A stretch of 6,787 bases of DNA, taken from the NCBI GenBank assembly GCA_035761805.1, contig DASTQL010000225.1, positions 1 through 6,787 on the forward strand. The letters are read 5' to 3'. This document shows positions 1-6,064 of this stretch, in pieces. Source of the stretch: DASTQL01 sp035761805 (GTDB lineage Bacteria; Actinomycetota; Actinomycetes; Jiangellales; Jiangellaceae). A program made the translations under genes and the position numbers. The notes below the pieces were generated by a model. It ran no database searches. It had not been told where the DNA came from and saw only the letters and a list, made by a program, of their open reading frames with translations. Every line of letters begins with the position of its first letter. Position 1 is the first letter of the stretch.

Positions 1-50
1 TGCGGGTGTCGGATCTCCGCCGCTTCGACGAGACCTTCCTGCGCAGCTAG
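1..50 (+). CDS. C-terminal end of an unidentified upstream gene (partial)
   Basis: Reading from base 3, the frame gives 15 residues ending RRFDETFLRS and then TAG at 48-50. Fourteen of its 15 third codon positions are G or C, as expected for coding sequence here, while the other two + frames run past this point with poorer third-position composition. I do not recognise the protein from so short a tail. In related genomes ftsY often lies upstream of amtB, but this ending does not look like an FtsY C-terminus, so I leave it unnamed. The call rests only on frame composition and on the non-coding character of what follows. Confidence 0.4.
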   Translation, partial: RVSDLRRFDETFLRS

Positions 51-100
51 GCCATCCCCGGCCCCCTGCGTGAGATGACCGCGCTGAGACCGGCTGCGCT

Positions 101-126
101 GTACCCGGGCTCGTTCGGAGCCGTAC
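101..126 (+). terminator. Bulged hairpin downstream of the upstream gene, possible terminator
   Basis: GTAC (101-104) pairs with GTAC (123-126), and GGCTC (108-112) pairs with GAGCC (118-122). This leaves a three-base bulge (105-107) and a five-base loop (113-117). It lies about 50 bases after the TAG of the partial upstream gene and has no T-run, which is common for actinobacterial terminators. It could end the upstream transcript, but a nine-pair stem is not rare in DNA this rich in G+C, so the functional call is tentative. Confidence 0.25.
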
Positions 127-160
127 TGCGTGGGGCCTACAGGTCAGTCCGCCGAGTGGC

Positions 161-176
161 GTAACACACTGTTCAC
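161..176 (+). promoter_or_regulatory. Candidate GlnR binding site upstream of amtB
   Basis: The sequence GTAAC-ACACTG-TTCAC has two AC dinucleotides (164-165 and 175-176) separated by nine bases. This AC-n9-AC spacing is typical of binding sites for GlnR, the nitrogen-response regulator of actinobacteria, whose boxes resemble GTNAC-n6-GAAAC. The first half-site is a full match and the second is imperfect. The site is about 120 bases before the amtB start, and amtB-glnK-glnD is a classic GlnR target in Streptomyces and Mycobacterium. No -10 box of the TANNNT type was found between 51 and 294, which would fit a promoter that needs an activator. Confidence 0.4.
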
Positions 177-198
177 ACCAGGCGGCGGGATGTACCGC

Positions 199-234
199 CG
201 ACGACATCGCATGGGTCGTCGCGCCGAAACGACG
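199..234 (+). promoter_or_regulatory. Two alternative hairpins in the amtB leader
   Basis: CGACGAC (199-205) is a perfect inverted match to GTCGTCG (215-221), giving a seven-pair stem with a nine-base loop. The 3' arm can instead pair through CGTCG (217-221) with CGACG (230-234), so the two folds exclude each other. They lie between the GlnR-like site and the start codon and would be in the mRNA if transcription starts near 180-195. Function is inferred only from the symmetry. Confidence 0.3.
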
Positions 235-250
235 CACCGCCACGCTCGCT

Positions 251-283
251 CCCGTCCCGGCCGAGGGGCCGGGAGACGGGAGG
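251..283 (+). promoter_or_regulatory. Strong hairpin overlapping the amtB Shine-Dalgarno sequence
   Basis: CCCGTC (251-256) pairs with GACGGG (275-280), and CCGGCC (257-262) pairs with GGCCGG (267-272), around the loop GAGG (263-266) with a two-base bulge (273-274). This makes twelve almost pure G-C pairs. The likely ribosome binding site GGGAGG is at 278-283, so its first three bases are inside the stem. It is 11 bases before the GTG at 295. The ribosome binding site supports that start; its overlap with the stem suggests that folding could limit translation of amtB. Alternatively the structure could act as an attenuator-type terminator, although there is no T-run. Confidence 0.45.
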
Positions 284-294
284 TCAGACCAACA

Positions 295-1602
295 GTGGAG
301 CTGGACACTGGCTTGACAGCGTGGATGCTGGTCTCGGCATCCCTCGTGCTGCTCATGACACCCGGCCTGGCGCTGTTCTACGGCGGCATGGTCCGGGGCA
401 AGTCCGTCCTCAACATGATGATGATGTCGTTCGGCGCCTTGGGCGTCATCGGCGTCGTGTACGTGTTGTGGGGCTGGTCGATGTCCTACAGCGCCGACTC
501 GGTGGGGGGGCTGTTCGGCAACCCCTTCGACCAGTTCGGGCTGCAGGGTGCCATCTACGACGACGCCGGGGAGTTCCTGCTGTCCGACGGCCTGCCGGTC
601 ATCGTGGACGTCGGCTTCCAGGCGACGTTCGCGATCATCACGGTCGCCCTCATCAGCGGTGCCATCGCCGACCGGGTCAAGTTCGGGTCGTGGATCGTCT
701 TCACCCCGATCTGGGCCACGCTGGCGTTCTTCCCGCTGGCGCACATGGTCTGGGGCGGAGGGCTGCTCAGTGACGAGGGCCCCTTCGCGTCCATCGCGTC
801 GCCCATCGACTTCGCCGGTGGCACGGTGGTCCACATCAACGCCGGCACCGCCGCCCTGGTGCTGGCCCTCGTGGTCGGCAAGCGGCGGGGCTTCGGCGCC
901 GAGGCATTCAAGCCGCACAACCTGCCGCTCGTCATGCTCGGGGCCGGGCTGCTCTGGTTCGGCTGGTTCGGCTTCAACGCAGGATCCGCGTACGGAGCCG
1001 ACGGCGTTGCCGGTCTGGCCTGGGTCAACACCGCCACTGCCACCTCGGCGGCGATCCTGGGCTGGCTGCTGGTGGAGCGGATGCGCGACGGGCACGCGAC
1101 GTCGCTCGGTGCGGCGTCGGGTGTCGTGGCCGGCCTGGTCGCCATCACTCCCGCTGCCGGTGCGCTCTCGCCGGTCGGGTCGATCGCTCTCGGTGCGATC
1201 GCCGGGGCGCTGTGCGCCTACGCCGTCGGCCTGAAGTACCGGTTCGGCTACGACGACTCGCTGGACGTCGTGGGCGTCCACCTGGTCGCCGGCCTGTGGG
1301 GAACGATCGGCATCGGCTTCCTGGCCACCGAGACCGGCCTGCTCTACGGCGGGGGCGCGTCGCAGCTGGCCGTCCAGACGATCATCGCCCTGGTCGCGGT
1401 CGCCTTCTCCGGGGTCGTCACGCTCGTCATCGCCCTGGCGCTGAAGTACACCATCGGCTGGCGGGTCGAGGATGAGGACGAGGTCACCGGGATCGACCAG
1501 GTCGTGCACGCGGAGACCGGCTACGACTTCGTCAGTCTCGGCGGCGGTGGTGGGCACCAGCCCAGCCTGGCCGCCACGCGTGCAGCGGAGGTGTCGGCAT
1601 GA
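295..1602 (+). CDS. amtB: Ammonium transporter AmtB
   Basis: This is an integral membrane channel of the Amt/Mep/Rh family that carries ammonium into the cell; the family forms trimers with 11 membrane helices. Starting at GTG 295 the protein has 435 residues, close to the family length, and begins directly with the first helix (TAWMLVSASLVLLMTPGLALF region). The in-frame ORF extends upstream to 130, but that extension is arginine-rich and unlike any Amt N-terminus, and GGGAGG at 278-283 supports 295. By comparison with E. coli AmtB the key residues are present: Phe gate F112 and F227, W153, D172, pore histidines H180 (VVHINAG) and H329 (VGVHLVAG), and S231 (GFNAGS). The cytoplasmic tail, from about residue 385, has the conserved IGWRVEDEDE segment and ends with a run of five glycines (416-420). 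Its stop overlaps the glnK start as ATGA, so the two are translationally coupled. Expression is probably under GlnR control. Confidence 0.97.
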   Translation: MELDTGLTAWMLVSASLVLLMTPGLALFYGGMVRGKSVLNMMMMSFGALGVIGVVYVLWGWSMSYSADSVGGLFGNPFDQFGLQGAIYDDAGEFLLSDGLPVIVDVGFQATFAIITVALISGAIADRVKFGSWIVFTPIWATLAFFPLAHMVWGGGLLSDEGPFASIASPIDFAGGTVVHINAGTAALVLALVVGKRRGFGAEAFKPHNLPLVMLGAGLLWFGWFGFNAGSAYGADGVAGLAWVNTATATSAAILGWLLVERMRDGHATSLGAASGVVAGLVAITPAAGALSPVGSIALGAIAGALCAYAVGLKYRFGYDDSLDVVGVHLVAGLWGTIGIGFLATETGLLYGGGASQLAVQTIIALVAVAFSGVVTLVIALALKYTIGWRVEDEDEVTGIDQVVHAETGYDFVSLGGGGGHQPSLAATRAAEVSA

Positions 1603-1937
1603 AGCTCGTGACCGCAGTGATCAAGCCGTTCAAGCTCGACGACGTCCGGTCCGCACTGGAGACCTTCGGGGTCCACGGGATGACCGTGACGGAGGCCAGC
1701 GGGTACGGCCGGCAGAAGGGCCACACCGAGGTCTACCGCGGCGCCGAGTACGCCGTCGACCTCGTCCCGAAGGTGCGACTCGAGGTCCTGGTCGACGACG
1801 CGGACGCGGACGACGTCCTCGAGGTTGTCGTCAAGGCGGCCCAGACCGGACGGATCGGCGACGGCAAGGTGTGGGTCAGCACCGTCGACGCGGTGGTCCG
1901 GGTCCGGACCGGCGAGCGCGGGCCGGACGCCCTGTGA
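1599..1937 (+). CDS. glnK: Nitrogen regulatory protein PII (GlnK)
   Basis: This is a PII signal protein of 112 residues, the exact family size, which works as a trimer that binds ATP/ADP and 2-oxoglutarate. The T-loop (about residues 37-55) carries the PII signature YRGAEY at 46-51, with Y51 the site that GlnD modifies (adenylylated in Corynebacterium, Streptomyces and Mycobacterium). The B-loop TGRIGDGK (83-90) and the C-loop arginines R101 and R103 for nucleotide binding are intact. K58 and Q39 of the T-loop base are also present. The ATG at 1599 overlaps the amtB stop and has a strong GGAGG ribosome binding site at 1587-1591, seven bases away. Linkage to amtB favours GlnK over GlnB; the expected job is to block AmtB when nitrogen is plentiful and, in actinobacteria, to take part in wider nitrogen control. 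The sequence alone cannot tell whether this is the only PII protein of the organism. Confidence 0.97.
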   Translation: MKLVTAVIKPFKLDDVRSALETFGVHGMTVTEASGYGRQKGHTEVYRGAEYAVDLVPKVRLEVLVDDADADDVLEVVVKAAQTGRIGDGKVWVSTVDAVVRVRTGERGPDAL

Positions 1938-1954
1938 CCGTCGACCACGCCTGA
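1934..1954 (+). other. Six-codon mini-ORF bridging glnK and glnD
   Basis: A GTG at 1934-1936 overlaps the glnK stop as GTGA and opens a six-codon frame (MTVDHA) that ends with TGA at 1952-1954. The glnD start GTG at 1958 is in the same frame, three bases further on. No clear Shine-Dalgarno sequence precedes glnD, so ribosomes ending on glnK or on this mini-ORF could restart at 1958. It may equally be the relic of an older coupled glnD start cut off by the TGA, or chance. Confidence 0.3.
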
Positions 1955-1957
1955 CCG

Positions 1958-4318
1958 GTGGCCCGAATCGACTCGCCCGCGCCGGGTGCCCCGCAGCACC
2001 CCGGCGCGGGCGGGTCGGGTCATGGCCGGGGACCGGAGCGGTTCCTCGCCGCCCGGGCTGCCGTCGTGGCGGACGACGGGCTCTCCGCTGCGCAACGGCG
2101 CCGTTCCCTCTCCGACCTGGCGGACCGGTGGCTGGCCGGGCTGCTGGGGCCGGTTCCAGGGGCGGCCCTGGTCGCGGTCGGTGGGTACGGCCGGCGCGAG
2201 CTGCTGCCCGGAAGCGACCTCGACGTCCTGCTGCTCCACGACGGTGGGTCGGAGGCGCGGGTGCTGGCGGACCCGGTCTTCTACCCGGTCTGGGACGCAG
2301 GCATCGCCCTCGACCACGCCGTCCGGACGCTCGGCGAGGCGCGCGAGGTGGCGGCGACCGACCTCAAGGCGGTGCTCGGACTGCTCGACGCCCGCCACGT
2401 GGCCGGCGACGCGCAGCTCACCGCCCAGTTGCGGGAGGACGTCCTGGGGGACTGGCGCCGCCGGGCCGCTCACCGGCTGCCCCAGCTCGCCGAGCTGGTC
2501 CGCGAGCGGGCCGAACGGTGCGGAGAGCTGTCCCACCTCCTGGAGCCCGACCTGGTCGAGGCCTACGGCGGCCTGCGCGACACGCTCACCCTGCGCGCCG
2601 TGGCCGCGACCTGGCTCGCGGACCGGCCGCACGGCCGGGCCCTGGACGAGGCCAGGGAGTGGCTGCTCGTGGTGCGGGACGCGCTGCACCGCGGCTCGGG
2701 TCGCAGGCACGACCGGCTCGTCCTCGAGGAGCAGGGCGACGTGGCGGCACGGCTCGGCCTGCTCGACGCCGATGCGCTGCTCCGCCGCGTGGCCGAGGCC
2801 GGCCGGGCCATCGCATACGCGTCCGACGTCACGTGGCGCGACGTCGACCGCGCGGTGAGAGCCCGCGCACGCGGGGGACCGCGAGCGCCTCGCCGGCCGC
2901 TGGCCGACGGGGTCGTCGCGCAGGAGGGGGAGGCGGTGCTCGCGCTGGACGCCGACCCGTCTGCCGATGCCGTCCTCCCGCTGCGTGCGGCCGCGGCGGC
3001 CGCCCAGCACGGGCTCGTCCTGTCCCCGCACGCGCTGGACCGGCTCGCGGCCGAGTGCCCCTCGCTGCCTGTCCCGTGGCCCGACTCGGCGCGTGACGCC
3101 CTGGTCTCCCTGCTGGGTGCCGGACGCCCGGCCCTGCCCGTCTGGGAGGCGCTGGACGCCGTGGGACTGGTGGTCCGGTGGTTGCCGGACTGGGAGCGGG
3201 TACGGCACCGGCCGCAGCGCACGCCCGTCCACCGGCACACCGTCGACCGCCACCTGGTCGAGACGGCCGTGCGCGCGGCCGGGCTCGCCCGCCGGGTGGC
3301 GCGCCCGGACCTCCTGCTGCTCGGCGCCCTCTTCCACGACCTCGGCAAGGGGTGGCCGGGCGATCACAGCGAGGTCGGCGCGGTCATCGCGCGCGGCCTG
3401 GCCGAGCGGCTCGGGCTGCGCGGGCCCGACGTCGATGTCGTGGAGCGTCTGGTCCGGCACCATCTGCTGCTGCCTGAGATGGCCACGCGGCGCGACCTCG
3501 AGGACCCCGCCACCGTCGCGACCGTGGTGGACGTGGTCGGTGGGGCCGAGGAGCTCGAGCTGCTCGCGGCGCTGACGGAGGCGGACGCCACGGCGGCCGG
3601 GCCGGTGGCGTGGACCCCCTTCCGGGCCGCGCTCGTCCGGGAGCTCGTCGCACGGGCGAGGTCGGTCGTCACCGGCACACCCCCGCCCGAGCCGGCCGGG
3701 CTCGACCCGTGGCAGCGGACCCTGGCCGAGGTCGGTGAGCTGGCCGTGCTCGTGGACGCCCCCGACCTGCACGGCGCCTGCCGGGTCACGGTCGTGGCCC
3801 CCGACCGCCCGGGGCTGCTGGCGGCCGTCGCCGGTGTCCTGACGCTGCACAAGCTCGACGTCAAGGGCGCAGACCTCGAGACCGTGGGACCGACCGCGAT
3901 CCAGATCTGGAGGACCGTCAGCCTGTTCGGCCCTCCCCCCGAGGACCGGGTCCTGCGGGAGGACGTCCGGCGTGCGGTCGAGGGGCGCCTGGACGTGGCC
4001 GCCCGGCTGGCGGCCCGCACCGCCGCCTACCCACGCCCCGCCGTACCCGTGCCTCCGCCCCGGGTCGACGTGCTGCCGGGCGCATCGGCGTCGGCCACGG
4101 TCCTGCAGGTGCGGGCGCACGACGAGCCCGGGCTGCTCCACCGCGTCGCGTCGGCGATCGCCGCGTGCAGCGTGGCGGTCAGCTCGGCAGCCGTGGAGAC
4201 GCTGGGTGCCGAGGCGGTGGACGTGCTCTACCTTGTCGTCGACGGGGGACCGCTGGGCGAGCAGGCCACCGCCGCGGTGCTCGCCGCGGTCGAGGCGGCG
4301 CTGGTGCCTGCAGCCTGA
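1958..4318 (+). CDS. glnD: PII nucleotidyltransferase / nucleotidyl-removing enzyme GlnD
   Basis: This is the glutamine sensor that modifies and demodifies Tyr51 of the PII protein, 786 residues long and so similar to other actinobacterial GlnD (E. coli GlnD has about 890). The nucleotidyltransferase domain carries GGYGRRELLPGSDLD at 75-89, with D87 and D89 as the metal ligands. A GlnD-family linker follows, including LLEPDLVEAYGGLRD. The HD hydrolase domain that removes the nucleotide has H425/H427, HD at 460-461 and H470. Two ACT domains, expected to bind glutamine, start at about 608 (VVAPDRPGLLAAVAG) and 713 (RAHDEPGLLHRVASAIA), joined by a proline-rich linker (692-701). All domains look intact. 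The GTG at 1958 is the first start after an in-frame TGA at 1952-1954; GTG 2066 is an alternative but would cut into sequence that resembles the family. Only 20 bases separate it from glnK. In actinobacteria the enzyme is an adenylyltransferase rather than a uridylyltransferase; applying that here is inference. Confidence 0.95.
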   Translation: MARIDSPAPGAPQHPGAGGSGHGRGPERFLAARAAVVADDGLSAAQRRRSLSDLADRWLAGLLGPVPGAALVAVGGYGRRELLPGSDLDVLLLHDGGSEARVLADPVFYPVWDAGIALDHAVRTLGEAREVAATDLKAVLGLLDARHVAGDAQLTAQLREDVLGDWRRRAAHRLPQLAELVRERAERCGELSHLLEPDLVEAYGGLRDTLTLRAVAATWLADRPHGRALDEAREWLLVVRDALHRGSGRRHDRLVLEEQGDVAARLGLLDADALLRRVAEAGRAIAYASDVTWRDVDRAVRARARGGPRAPRRPLADGVVAQEGEAVLALDADPSADAVLPLRAAAAAAQHGLVLSPHALDRLAAECPSLPVPWPDSARDALVSLLGAGRPALPVWEALDAVGLVVRWLPDWERVRHRPQRTPVHRHTVDRHLVETAVRAAGLARRVARPDLLLLGALFHDLGKGWPGDHSEVGAVIARGLAERLGLRGPDVDVVERLVRHHLLLPEMATRRDLEDPATVATVVDVVGGAEELELLAALTEADATAAGPVAWTPFRAALVRELVARARSVVTGTPPPEPAGLDPWQRTLAEVGELAVLVDAPDLHGACRVTVVAPDRPGLLAAVAGVLTLHKLDVKGADLETVGPTAIQIWRTVSLFGPPPEDRVLREDVRRAVEGRLDVAARLAARTAAYPRPAVPVPPPRVDVLPGASASATVLQVRAHDEPGLLHRVASAIAACSVAVSSAAVETLGAEAVDVLYLVVDGGPLGEQATAAVLAAVEAALVPAA

Positions 4319-4333
4319 CGAAGTGTCGCCCCG

Positions 4334-4362
4334 AGGGTCGGCCCCCCGCGCCGGGCTACCCT
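4334..4362 (+). promoter_or_regulatory. glnD-ffh gap: hairpin containing a -10-like box
   Basis: AGGGT (4334-4338) pairs with ACCCT (4358-4362), and GCCC (4341-4344) pairs with GGGC (4353-4356), around an eight-base loop. The 3' arm includes TACCCT (4357-4362), which fits the actinobacterial TANNNT -10 pattern and lies 44 bases before the ffh start. A good -35 box was not seen at the usual distance. The element may be a weak terminator after glnD, a promoter for ffh, or both by coincidence. The rest of the 88-base gap holds only the ffh ribosome binding site. Confidence 0.3.
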
Positions 4363-4406
4363 TGCTGGAGCCGTCACACGCCCCCGACCTCGAGGACGTC
4401 CCGCCC

Positions 4407-5993
4407 GTGTTCGCCACGCTTCAGGACCGGCTCACCGCCACGTTCAAGAACCTCCGCGGCAAGGGCACGCTGTCCGAGGCCGACATCGATGCCACCGCGC
4501 GAGAGATCCGCGTCGCGCTGCTCGAGGCCGACGTCGCCCTGCCCGTCGTCAAGGACTTCATCGCCGCGGTCAAGGAGCGGGCCCGCGCGGCCGAGGTCTC
4601 CCGGGCGCTCAACCCGGCCCAGCAGGTCATCAAGATCGTCAACGAGGAACTGATCACGATCCTCGGCGGCGAGACCCGGCGGCTCCGCTTCGCCAAGCAC
4701 CCCCCGACGGTGCTCATGCTGGCCGGGCTGCAGGGGTCGGGCAAGACGACGCTGGCCGGCAAGCTCGCCCGCTGGCTCAAGGACCAGGGTCACCGGCCCA
4801 TGCTCGTCGCGGCCGACCTGCAGCGACCCAACGCCGTCACCCAGCTGGAGGTGATCGGCCGGCAGGCGGGGGTGGCGGTCTGGGCCCCCGAACCAGGCAA
4901 CGGCGTCGGCGACCCGGTCGACGTCTCACGGCGAGGGGTCGAGGAGGCCCGCCGTACGCTGCACGACGTCGTGGTCGTCGACACGGCCGGCCGGCTCGGC
5001 ATCGACGCCGAGATGATGCAGCAGGCGGCCGACATCCGTGACGCGGTACGCCCGGACGAGGTGCTCTTCGTCGTCGACGCCATGGTCGGCCAGGACGCCG
5101 TGACGACGGCCCTTGCCTTCCTCGATGGTGTCGGCTTCGACGGCGTGGTGCTGACCAAGCTGGACGGCGACGCCCGCGGCGGTGCCGCGCTGTCCGTGGC
5201 GCAGGTGACGGGCCGCCAGGTGATGTTCGCCTCGGCGGGGGAGAAGCTCACCGACTTCGACATCTTCCACCCGGAGCGGATGGCGTCCCGCATCCTCGGC
5301 ATGGGTGACGTGCTCACCCTGATCGAGCAGGCCGAGAAGGCGTTCGACGCCTCCCAGGCCGAGGAGATGGCCCGCAAGATCAAGAGCGGGACCGACTTCA
5401 CGCTGGACGACTTCCTCGCCCAGCTCCAGGCGGTCCGCAAGATGGGGTCGCTGCCCAAGCTGCTCGGCATGCTGCCGGGTGCCGGGCAGTTCCGCGAGGC
5501 GCTGGACAACTTCGACGAGCGCGAGGTCGACCGGGTCGAGGCGATCATCCGATCGATGACCCCGGCCGAGCGCGACAACCCCAAGATCATCAACGGCTCC
5601 CGGAGGGCTCGCATCGCCCGGGGGTCCGGGACCGCCGTCAGCGACGTCAACCAACTGGTCGACCGCTTCTTCGTGGCCCGCGACATGATGAGCCAGGCCG
5701 CCCGCGGCGGAGGCATGCCGGGGATGCCCGGCATGCCGGGCCTTCCCGGCATGGGCACGGGGAAGAAGTCCAAGGGTCGCCAGCAGCCGGCCAAGGGCAA
5801 GGGCAGGAAGCGCGCCGGGCGCTCCGGCAACCCGGCCAAGCGAGCGGCTGAGATCGCTGCCGCGGAGGATCGCCGCGCCGCTGGGGCGGGCTCGCCCTTC
5901 GGTCCGGCCGCCGGCGTCGCCGACGGCGGAGAGCCGGCGGACTTCGAGCTGTCGCAGGAGCTGAAGGACCTGCTCGGCCGCGGAGGGCGCTGA
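4407..5993 (+). CDS. ffh: Signal recognition particle GTPase Ffh (SRP54)
   Basis: This is the protein part of the signal recognition particle. It binds 4.5S/SRP RNA and signal sequences of nascent membrane proteins and docks with FtsY at the membrane. From GTG 4407 the protein has 528 residues. The N domain holds ALLEADV (37-43). The G domain has the P-loop GLQGSGKTT (107-115), DTAGR (192-196) and TKLDGDARGG (250-259). The methionine-rich M domain follows, with the SRP RNA-binding segment GSRRARIARGSG at 397-408. The tail after residue 436 has MPG repeats, a lysine/arginine-rich stretch (453-479) and a short final helix-like segment FELSQELKDLLG (513-524). The start was chosen because MFATLQDRLTATFKNLRGKG is the usual family N-terminus; GAGG at 4392-4395 is a modest ribosome binding site. 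An in-frame GTG at 4323 would add 28 residues that do not resemble the family. The SRP RNA gene is not in the window. Confidence 0.97.
   Translation: MFATLQDRLTATFKNLRGKGTLSEADIDATAREIRVALLEADVALPVVKDFIAAVKERARAAEVSRALNPAQQVIKIVNEELITILGGETRRLRFAKHPPTVLMLAGLQGSGKTTLAGKLARWLKDQGHRPMLVAADLQRPNAVTQLEVIGRQAGVAVWAPEPGNGVGDPVDVSRRGVEEARRTLHDVVVVDTAGRLGIDAEMMQQAADIRDAVRPDEVLFVVDAMVGQDAVTTALAFLDGVGFDGVVLTKLDGDARGGAALSVAQVTGRQVMFASAGEKLTDFDIFHPERMASRILGMGDVLTLIEQAEKAFDASQAEEMARKIKSGTDFTLDDFLAQLQAVRKMGSLPKLLGMLPGAGQFREALDNFDEREVDRVEAIIRSMTPAERDNPKIINGSRRARIARGSGTAVSDVNQLVDRFFVARDMMSQAARGGGMPGMPGMPGLPGMGTGKKSKGRQQPAKGKGRKRAGRSGNPAKRAAEIAAAEDRRAAGAGSPFGPAAGVADGGEPADFELSQELKDLLGRGGR
5715..5750 (+). repeat. 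Four 9-base tandem units coding MPG MPG MPG LPG in the Ffh tail
   Basis: Four consecutive nine-base units, ATGCCGGGG, ATGCCCGGC, ATGCCGGGC and CTTCCCGGC, encode residues 437-448 of Ffh, followed by Met-Gly. Synonymous changes separate the units, so this is an old repeat kept at protein level rather than a fresh slippage product. Met/Gly/Pro-rich tails are common in Ffh. The number of units could vary between strains. Confidence 0.75.
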
Positions 5994-5995
5994 TC

Positions 5996-6039
5996 CGGGT
6001 CGCTCGGGGACACCGACCCGCCGGTCGAGGGCAGTGTCC
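5996..6039 (+). terminator. Competing hairpins after ffh, probable terminator region
   Basis: Directly after the ffh stop, CGGGTCG (5996-6002) is a perfect inverted match to CGACCCG (6014-6020), giving seven pairs and an 11-base loop. A second fold uses the same 3' arm: CGACC (6014-6018) with GGTCG (6023-6027), extended by GGACAC (6008-6013) with GTGTCC (6034-6039) across a six-base bulge. There is no T-run. Position supports a terminator for the ffh transcript, but stability was judged by eye only. Confidence 0.35.
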
Positions 6040-6050
6040 GTGGTGCCCGG

Positions 6051-6056
6051 TACGGT
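6051..6056 (+). promoter_or_regulatory. Candidate -10 box for the amidohydrolase gene
   Basis: TACGGT fits the TANNNT -10 pattern and ends eight bases before the ATG at 6065. Transcription would then begin at about 6063, giving a leaderless or nearly leaderless mRNA, which is common in actinobacteria. No good Shine-Dalgarno sequence precedes the ATG, which agrees with this. A convincing -35 box was not found. Confidence 0.33.
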
Positions 6057-6064
6057 CGGTCGCC

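Noticed and set aside
75..164. Small ORF of 29 codons (ATG 75 to TAA 164) in the amtB leader
   Set aside because: Its third-position G+C (about three quarters) is lower than in the real genes, it has no clear ribosome binding site, and it overlaps the GlnR-like site. Probably chance.
130..294. In-frame upstream extension of amtB (GTG 130, ATG 190 or ATG 211)
   Set aside because: It would add 28 to 55 arginine-rich residues with no similarity to Amt N-termini. The ribosome binding site and family length favour GTG 295.
51..294. Sigma-54 promoter or AmtR site for amtB
   Set aside because: No TGGCAC-n5-TTGC element and no AmtR-like ATCTATAG-type motif were found. GlnR fits better.
1825..3096. 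423-codon + strand frame overlapping glnK and glnD
   Set aside because: The translation is almost only Arg, Gly, Pro and Ala, as expected from a shifted frame of a G+C-rich gene.
4323..4406. Upstream GTG start for ffh at 4323
   Set aside because: The extra 28 residues do not match the Ffh N-terminus and would overlap the intergenic hairpin; GTG 4407 begins exactly at the conserved start.
1733..4417. 894-codon open frame on the - strand opposite glnD
   Set aside because: Long antisense frames are expected opposite G+C-rich genes. The product is low-complexity, rich in Arg, Gly and Pro, with no recognisable domain, while glnD has all family motifs.
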